Of a stretch of 47,214 nt of DNA, positions 42,973 to 47,214 are shown piece after piece. This DNA is from Treponema sp. (GTDB lineage: Bacteria; Spirochaetota; Spirochaetia; Treponematales; Treponemataceae), in the NCBI GenBank assembly GCA_024695625.1, contig JAILHV010000251.1, positions 1-47,214 of the forward strand. Direction: 5' to 3'. The translations under genes and the position numbers were made by a program. Under the pieces are notes generated by a model. The model was given only the letters and a program-made list of their open reading frames with translations, was not told where the DNA came from and ran no database searches. How positions within the stretch are numbered: the stretch's first letter is position 1; each line of letters starts with the position of its first letter.

Positions 42973-43833
42973 TCAGTGCCGGTCAAAGACAAGAGAAAAA
43001 TTCCTTTCAATAAAAGCACAGAGCTGGTCCAGGGGGCAATACCTAAGTTCAGAAGCCTTCTGGTAGACCAGCTTTATGTCACCAAGGGGAGTAAAACTTT
43101 CCCCCTTAAGAGTCTGGTAGGGCGCATCCGTTTCAAAAAGCAGCCTTTCAAACGGAAGTTCCGCCACACAAGCCATGCTCTTTTTGTTGCCGTTCAGCAA
43201 TGCCTTTCCAAAAGAAAAATAAGCGTTTATGCCGTGATTCAATACAGAAAGAGCCTCTCTGGGGCCGAATGCAAATGAATGGAAGACCGCAGCGGGTATT
43301 TTCTTTAGCAAAGAAGCATCCCTAAAAATCAGGTCAAGGGCCTTACGGTCATGGATTGCCACAGGAAGCCCATAGCAAGAGGCAAGTTCAAGCGAAAGAT
43401 GCCAAGCTTCATCCTGCCTCAAGCGGTCAGAGCGGAATTCACTCGTAAAAAAGTCAAAGCCAGTCTCCCCTATTGCGTCTATCCGTTTTTCCCGCACAAG
43501 CTTCTCCAAAAATGACGCAAGTGACAAGTCCGGATTCTGCGGATGAAGGCCAAATGCAAGCTTAAGGGACAAAGCCCCGCCAAATTCAGCGGCAAGTTCC
43601 TCCTGCCTAAGGAATTCCCCCTCGGAATGGGAACACGTACAACCCCGAAAACCATACACAGAAAAGGCCTCTGCAAAAGCAGAAAGGCTTTCATGGGAGC
43701 CGCATTGCACAAGATGAAAGTGGGCATCGCAATAGGTCAAATTTTCCTCCAGCTTTTTATTATAGCACGCCCCCGCCACGCAATCCAGAACTTTTGCACA
43801 GGAAGCCCCAGGACAATAATTTTTGCTTGACAA
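42973..43833 (-). CDS. tatD: TatD-family metal-dependent hydrolase
   Basis: A 286-residue amidohydrolase-fold nuclease of the TatD group, acting in DNA degradation or repair. The metal ligands and signatures are DAHFHL (residues ~36-41), AFGLHP, the glutamate in IGETGFDFF, the histidines in AIHDRKA and VFHSFAF, and the aspartate in ETDAPY. Spacing is normal but sequence is rather divergent. The start is TTG 43833, with AAGGAG 11 bases upstream; a first-30-residue extension containing four cysteines precedes the conserved core and is unusual. It diverges from xylA, whose promoter overlaps the start region. Confidence 0.85.
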   Translation of the reverse strand: MSSKNYCPGASCAKVLDCVAGACYNKKLEENLTYCDAHFHLVQCGSHESLSAFAEAFSVYGFRGCTCSHSEGEFLRQEELAAEFGGALSLKLAFGLHPQNPDLSLASFLEKLVREKRIDAIGETGFDFFTSEFRSDRLRQDEAWHLSLELASCYGLPVAIHDRKALDLIFRDASLLKKIPAAVFHSFAFGPREALSVLNHGINAYFSFGKALLNGNKKSMACVAELPFERLLFETDAPYQTLKGESFTPLGDIKLVYQKASELRYCPLDQLCAFIERNFSLVFDRH

Positions 43834-43855
43834 AAGAAGCCTGTCTCCTTATATT
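43827..43855 (+). promoter_or_regulatory. xylA promoter
   Basis: TTGACA (43827-43832, perfect) and TATATT (43850-43855) are separated by 17 bases. The start would lie near 43862, at the edge of the palindrome that follows. Confidence 0.75.
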
Positions 43856-43861
43856 ATAATT

Positions 43862-43877
43862 GTTAGCATAAGCTAAC
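43862..43877 (+). promoter_or_regulatory. Operator-like palindrome before xylA
   Basis: GTTAGC-ATAA-GCTAAC is a perfect inverted repeat placed at the predicted transcription start, where a repressor would block RNA polymerase. Its TTAG/CTAA ends recall operators of ROK-type XylR repressors. The regulator gene is not in the window. Confidence 0.6.
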
Positions 43878-43895
43878 TAAAACTCAGGAGGTTTT

Positions 43896-45215
43896 ATGTC
43901 AGATTTTTTCAGCAAGATTCCTTCCATCAAGTATGAAGGAAAAGACAGCAACAATCCGTGGGCATTCAAGTATTATGACCCGGAATTCATGATTATGGGC
44001 AAAAAGATGAAGGATCACCTTCCTTTTGCAATGGCCTGGTGGCACAACCTTGGGGCAAACGGAAGTGACATGTTCGGGCAGGGAACCATGGACAAATCCT
44101 TTGGGCAAAAGCTTGGCACCATGGAATGCGCAAAGGCAAAGGTGGATGCAGGAATAGAATTCATGAAGAAGCTTGGCATTGAATACTACTGCTGGCACGA
44201 CGTTGACCTTGTACCGGAAGACCCGGAGGATATAAACGTTACAAACAGCCGTCTGGATGAAATTTCGGACTATATCCTTGAAAAGACCAAGGGGACAAAC
44301 ATCAAGTGCCTGTGGGGAACTGCAAACATGTTCGGGAACCCGCGCTTTATGAACGGAGCTGGCTCCACGAACTCGGCTGAGGTCTACTGCTTTGCGGCGG
44401 CACAGGTTCAAAAGGCACTTGAAATTACGGTAAAGCTCGGCGGACGGGGATACGTTTTCTGGGGAGGCCGGGAAGGCTACGAGACGCTCTTGAACACGGA
44501 CGTAAAGCTGGAACAGGAAAACATAGCAAACCTCATGCGCATGGCTGTTGACTACGGGCGTTCAATCGGTTTTAAGGGTGACTTTTACATAGAGCCAAAG
44601 CCAAAGGAACCGATGACCCACCAGTACGACTTTGACGCTGCAACGGCAATAGGATTCCTTAGGCAGTACGGTCTTGACAAGGACTTCAAGCTGAACATAG
44701 AGGCAAACCACGCATCCCTTGCAAACCACACTTTCCAGCACGAGCTTTGCATTTCCCGCATCAACGGAATGCTGGGCAGCGTAGACGCAAACCAGGGCAA
44801 CGGCATTCTGGGCTGGGACACCGACAACTTCCCCTGGAACGTATACGACGCTACCATGGCAATGTATGAAGTTCTAAAGGCCGGTGGACTAACAGGAGGA
44901 TTTAACTTTGACTCCAAGAACCGAAGGCCAAGCAACACCTACGAAGACATGTTCCACGCCTACATCATGGGCATGGACACCTTTGCACTGGGACTCATCA
45001 AGGCAGCGGCACTAATCGAGGACGGTCGCATAGAAAGCTTTGTAAAAGAAAAATACTCAAGCTTTGAAAGCGGAATCGGAAAGAAAATCCGTGAAAAGAA
45101 GACCAGCCTTACCGAACTTGCGGCGGAAGCTTCCAAAATGAAAAAGCCAAGCGATCCAGGTTCCGGCAGAGAGGAATACCTAGAAGGCATAGTGAACAAC
45201 GTATTGTTCCGCTAG
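43896..45215 (+). CDS. xylA: Xylose isomerase
   Basis: Converts D-xylose to D-xylulose, the entry to pentose catabolism; it also isomerises glucose. The 439 residues are of class II length. Catalytic His101 and Asp104 occur in [12 protein letters not shown], and metal and substrate sites in [51 protein letters not shown] and [10 protein letters not shown] are all present. AGGAGG lies four bases before the ATG. It has its own promoter and operator-like site, suggesting induction by xylose. No xylulokinase or transporter gene is in the window, so the pathway is dispersed. Confidence 0.97.
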   Translation: MSDFFSKIPSIKYEGKDSNNPWAFKYYDPEFMIMGKKMKDHLPFAMAWWHNLGANGSDMFGQGTMDKSFGQKLGTMECAKAKVDAGIEFMKKLGIEYYCWHDVDLVPEDPEDINVTNSRLDEISDYILEKTKGTNIKCLWGTANMFGNPRFMNGAGSTNSAEVYCFAAAQVQKALEITVKLGGRGYVFWGGREGYETLLNTDVKLEQENIANLMRMAVDYGRSIGFKGDFYIEPKPKEPMTHQYDFDAATAIGFLRQYGLDKDFKLNIEANHASLANHTFQHELCISRINGMLGSVDANQGNGILGWDTDNFPWNVYDATMAMYEVLKAGGLTGGFNFDSKNRRPSNTYEDMFHAYIMGMDTFALGLIKAAALIEDGRIESFVKEKYSSFESGIGKKIREKKTSLTELAAEASKMKKPSDPGSGREEYLEGIVNNVLFR

Positions 45216-45230
45216 CAGAAAGAATTCATG

Positions 45231-45258
45231 ACTGTACGAAAGGTTTATTTCGTACGGT
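45231..45258. repeat. Hairpin after xylA
   Basis: ACTGTACGAAA (45231-45241) pairs with TTTCGTACGGT (45248-45258) over 11 base pairs with one G-T. It lies 16 bases after the xylA stop. No T run follows, so it may protect the 3' end of the mRNA rather than terminate it. Confidence 0.6.
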
Positions 45259-45296
45259 CGTGAGCCCCGGGGTACGGCAGGTTGCATATTAATGCA

Positions 45297-45500
45297 CGGC
45301 AGGGATTGGAGCCCCGCCGGAGGCGTTCCGAACGAAGAGAGGAATGGAGCGTAAGCGGAAGGGCGGAAAGCGCCTAAAAAATGGCCTCCTTGCCATTTTT
45401 TAGGCCAGGTTTTCTGACGAAAACCTGCGGGACTTTATGCAAACATTTGACGCGCCCTCCTTGGCGCTATAGGTTCTTAAAAAATGGCAAGATGTTTTTT
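45297..45500. repeat. Composite dispersed repeat, families C and A, copy 2
   Basis: In the 494-base gap between xylA and a small gene. 45297-45370 is a family C block in the opposite orientation to the other two. 45372-45500 is family A in reverse to 28468-28600: a 14-bp perfect hairpin (45372-45405, loop CTCCTT), CAGGTTTTC-TGAC-GAAAACCTG (45406-45427), GCGCC-CTCCTT-GGCGC (45452-45467) and the block ending GGCAAGATG. The rest of the gap (45501-45709) is AT-rich with no clear feature. Confidence 0.85.
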
Positions 45501-45709
45501 TGGGACGCGGGTCTACAGCAGGAAAAACCGCCGCAGAAAAATCAAAAAAGTCAAATAAGTCCAGTCCGATAGTCTTAATCTGTAAAAATACTAAAATCTT
45601 TTTTTGGGATTCCGACAATAAAGTATAAGCATTCTGCAATTCATTGAATTCAGATGTAAAAAATGGGGATAAAGTTACCTTGACAAACAAATTAAGGAGC
45701 TAAAAAATT

Positions 45710-45931
45710 ATGGGTACTTACACATTAAGAAGCATTAACAATTCAAATGATTATATTACAATCGTACGCGAGCTTGACGACGGCTATGTTGTCCGCATCG
45801 TACGCGACAAAGACGGCTACAGCGACGTTACAACAGACTACATTTCAAAGACTCTGTTCGAAAGCTGCGTCCGCACAGGCTACCTTTCAAAGGTTGACAC
45901 TGCAGAAGACCGCCTCGCCGCAAACGCATAA
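45710..45931 (+). CDS. Small protein of unknown function
   Basis: A 73-residue protein whose ATG follows AAGGAG at ten bases. The sequence is mostly beta-like in its first half (YITIVRELDDGYVVRIVRDKD) and helical after it (SKTLFESCVRTGYLSKV), with an acidic end. There is no signal peptide, membrane segment or motif I recognise. Codon use is like that of its neighbours (GAC, CGC and GTC common), supporting that it is real. It is isolated between the repeat region and the convergent miaA gene. Confidence 0.75.
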   Translation: MGTYTLRSINNSNDYITIVRELDDGYVVRIVRDKDGYSDVTTDYISKTLFESCVRTGYLSKVDTAEDRLAANA

Positions 45932-46049
45932 GGCAAACACAAAGCATTCAACGCCCAGCATGGCAGACGGCATGACGCAAAAGTTGTGCAAGCATACGGT
46001 GCAAAAGCATACAATGCAAAGCACACAGGCCATGCTACAGGCAAGTGCT

Positions 46050-47006
46050 TTATACAAAAGCCACATTCTTTTCTATAAGATCCAAAGCCTGGCTGTAGGC
46101 GGCATCCTTTGAGCCGTCCCTAGAAAGCCAGTGTATGTCCACACCCTTGCGCTCCATACCGCGGAACCAAGTTTCCTGCCTCTTTGCAAACTGGCAGATT
46201 GCATGGTAGAGGGTTTCAAAAAGCTCTTCAAAGGAAGCAATCTTGCCTTCCAAAAACTGGCTAATAAAGCGGTACTCAAGCCCAAGCTTTTCCAGCCGCT
46301 CCCATGAATATCCGTCCCGCTCGTGAAGTTGCCTAACTTCGTCTATCATTCCAAGGTCAAAGCGCTCCTTTAGCCTAATCTTTATATTCTGCCTAAGATT
46401 TTCCCTAGGCATGGTAAGCCCAAGTACAAAGGCCTTAACCTTCCTTTTTGCACGGTCAGCCTCCGCCAGTGCCTTTCCCTCTTGGCTCTGCATAAAAGTT
46501 TCTATCTCTATGGCGCGCAGAGTCCTTTCCCTGTCCAAAAGGTCAGTCTTGTTGTGAAGGTTGGGCCTCAAGCGCAAAAGCTGCCCGGCAAGCTCCTCAA
46601 GCGGTTTTTCAGAAAGCTCATTCCGCAAAGCCTCATTTCTTGGAACGTCAACAAAGCTGTAACCGCGCACAAGGGAATCCACATACATGCCGGTTCCGCC
46701 GCAAACAAAGGGCATCTTGCCGCAAGCAGAAAATTCATCAAAAAGGGAATAGAAGGCCTGTTGAAAATTAAATACGTTGTATTCACTTTGCAAAGTGGCA
46801 ACGTCAAGAAGGTGGCAGCGGACACCCGCATCCGTGTATTCGCTCAAATCCTTGCCGCTGCCAAGATCAAGCCCCTTGTAGACCTGCCTGCTGTCCGCAG
46901 AAATAATGTCCCAGCCGTAGTGGGAGGCAATGCGCACAGCAAGAGAAGTCTTACCAACAGCCGTTGGCCCCAAGAGAACAATGCAATTGTAGGGAGAACC
47001 TTCCAT
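46050..47006 (-). CDS. miaA: tRNA dimethylallyltransferase
   Basis: Adds the dimethylallyl group to A37 of tRNAs that read codons starting with U, the first step to ms2i6A. The 318 residues show the P-loop GPTAVGKT (13-20), ISADSRQVYKGLDLGSGK, the DMAPP and tRNA-contact segment FVCGGTGMYVDSLVRG, and the C-terminal AICQFAKRQETWFRG. The ATG is about 12 bases after GAAGGA. An RlmI-like methyltransferase gene lies directly upstream in the same direction, so both RNA-modification genes may be co-transcribed. Length and motifs are normal. Confidence 0.96.
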   Translation of the reverse strand: MEGSPYNCIVLLGPTAVGKTSLAVRIASHYGWDIISADSRQVYKGLDLGSGKDLSEYTDAGVRCHLLDVATLQSEYNVFNFQQAFYSLFDEFSACGKMPFVCGGTGMYVDSLVRGYSFVDVPRNEALRNELSEKPLEELAGQLLRLRPNLHNKTDLLDRERTLRAIEIETFMQSQEGKALAEADRAKRKVKAFVLGLTMPRENLRQNIKIRLKERFDLGMIDEVRQLHERDGYSWERLEKLGLEYRFISQFLEGKIASFEELFETLYHAICQFAKRQETWFRGMERKGVDIHWLSRDGSKDAAYSQALDLIEKNVAFV

Positions 47007-47061
47007 ACCGCTACAGAATCCTTCAATAAAATTCTTCTATAAATTCTTCCGCAAACCCGCC

Positions 47062-47214
47062 CTAAAGAACGCGGCAAACAGCACACTTAAGGTATTCGCT
47101 CTGGGGATAGCCCACAAGAACCGGATGGTCAGGGGCAGCTCCCCTCTTCTGAAGAACCTGTACGCTCTTGTGGCTGTCCTTAGCCGCATGCATGACCATT
47201 GAATAGAAGGTGTT
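47062..47214 (-). CDS. C-terminal end of an RlmI-like rRNA methyltransferase (partial)
   Basis: The last 50 codons of a minus-strand gene running off the window. The ending DHPVLVGYPQSEYLKCAVCR resembles the C-terminus of class I SAM-dependent 23S rRNA cytosine methyltransferases of the RlmI/RlmL type (typical form DHPV...FPESEYLKG). Stop TAG is at 47062-47064, 55 bases before miaA. The catalytic part lies outside the window, so the call rests on the tail alone. Confidence 0.65.
   Translation of the reverse strand, partial: NTFYSMVMHAAKDSHKSVQVLQKRGAAPDHPVLVGYPQSEYLKCAVCRVL

Noticed and set aside
45932..46049. Small gene between the 73-residue protein gene and miaA
   Set aside because: The stretch is repetitive (GCA/CAT words) with no open frame that has a ribosome binding site or recognisable product.

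Overview
The window looks like chromosomal DNA of a host- or gut-associated Treponema (Spirochaetota). The main reasons are a diderm envelope block in the order tamB-bamA-skp-mutS, which I recall from Treponema pallidum (TP0325-TP0328), several signal-peptide proteins and lipoproteins of treponeme type, CheW, and a xylose isomerase that points to plant-sugar use. Assignment to genus is by recognition of families and gene order; no database search was possible. Nearly all DNA is coding, and most genes are ordinary housekeeping genes.

Layout. 1-4178 (minus strand): the start of a probable argH, argG, a laccase-domain protein (pgeF/yfiH) and a large unrecognised protein. 4329-5052 (plus): a consensus promoter, tRNA-Gln(CUG), a terminator-like hairpin, tRNA-Glu(CUC), then a ~500-bp tandem array in which the 3' end of tRNA-Glu is repeated. 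5126-6034 (plus): a secreted protein. 6043-13307 (minus): a six-gene operon of DegT-like protein, NAD kinase, RecN, a helical protein, an HD hydrolase and a HerA-like ATPase. 13443-14804 (minus): cheW and comF. 15003-16549 (plus): an SH3-type secreted protein and an RDD membrane protein. 16721-26969 (minus): tamB-bamA-skp-mutS, building the outer membrane. 27053-28409 (plus): tmk and a periplasmic-type protein.

28725-31511 (minus): a single-chain MmeI-like (type IIL) restriction-modification enzyme, flanked on both sides by dispersed repeats and carrying an AT-rich specificity segment. 31839-35771 (plus): aroB, a cysteine desulfurase and hisS. 36001-39270 (minus): five envelope or hypothetical genes with a Nudix hydrolase among them. 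39555-42914 (plus): secA and an HPt-domain protein, separated by tandem repeats. 42973-43833 (minus): tatD. 43896-45215 (plus): xylA with its own promoter and operator-like palindrome. 45710-45931 (plus): a small protein. 46050-47214 (minus): miaA and the 3' end of an RlmI-like rRNA methyltransferase gene.

The most unusual material is non-coding. The intergenic gaps hold at least three related families of GC-rich, hairpin-forming dispersed repeats. One of them shows compensatory base-pair changes between two copies. The tRNA-Glu array consists of ~200-bp units that each end in the same tRNA-Glu 3' segment and contain a 123-bp three-hairpin module bounded by inverted T-arm sequences. Among coding genes, the thymidylate kinase lacks the P-loop lysine, the DegT-like protein lacks the PLP lysine, and three genes have promoter -10 boxes so close to the start codon that leaderless mRNAs are likely.
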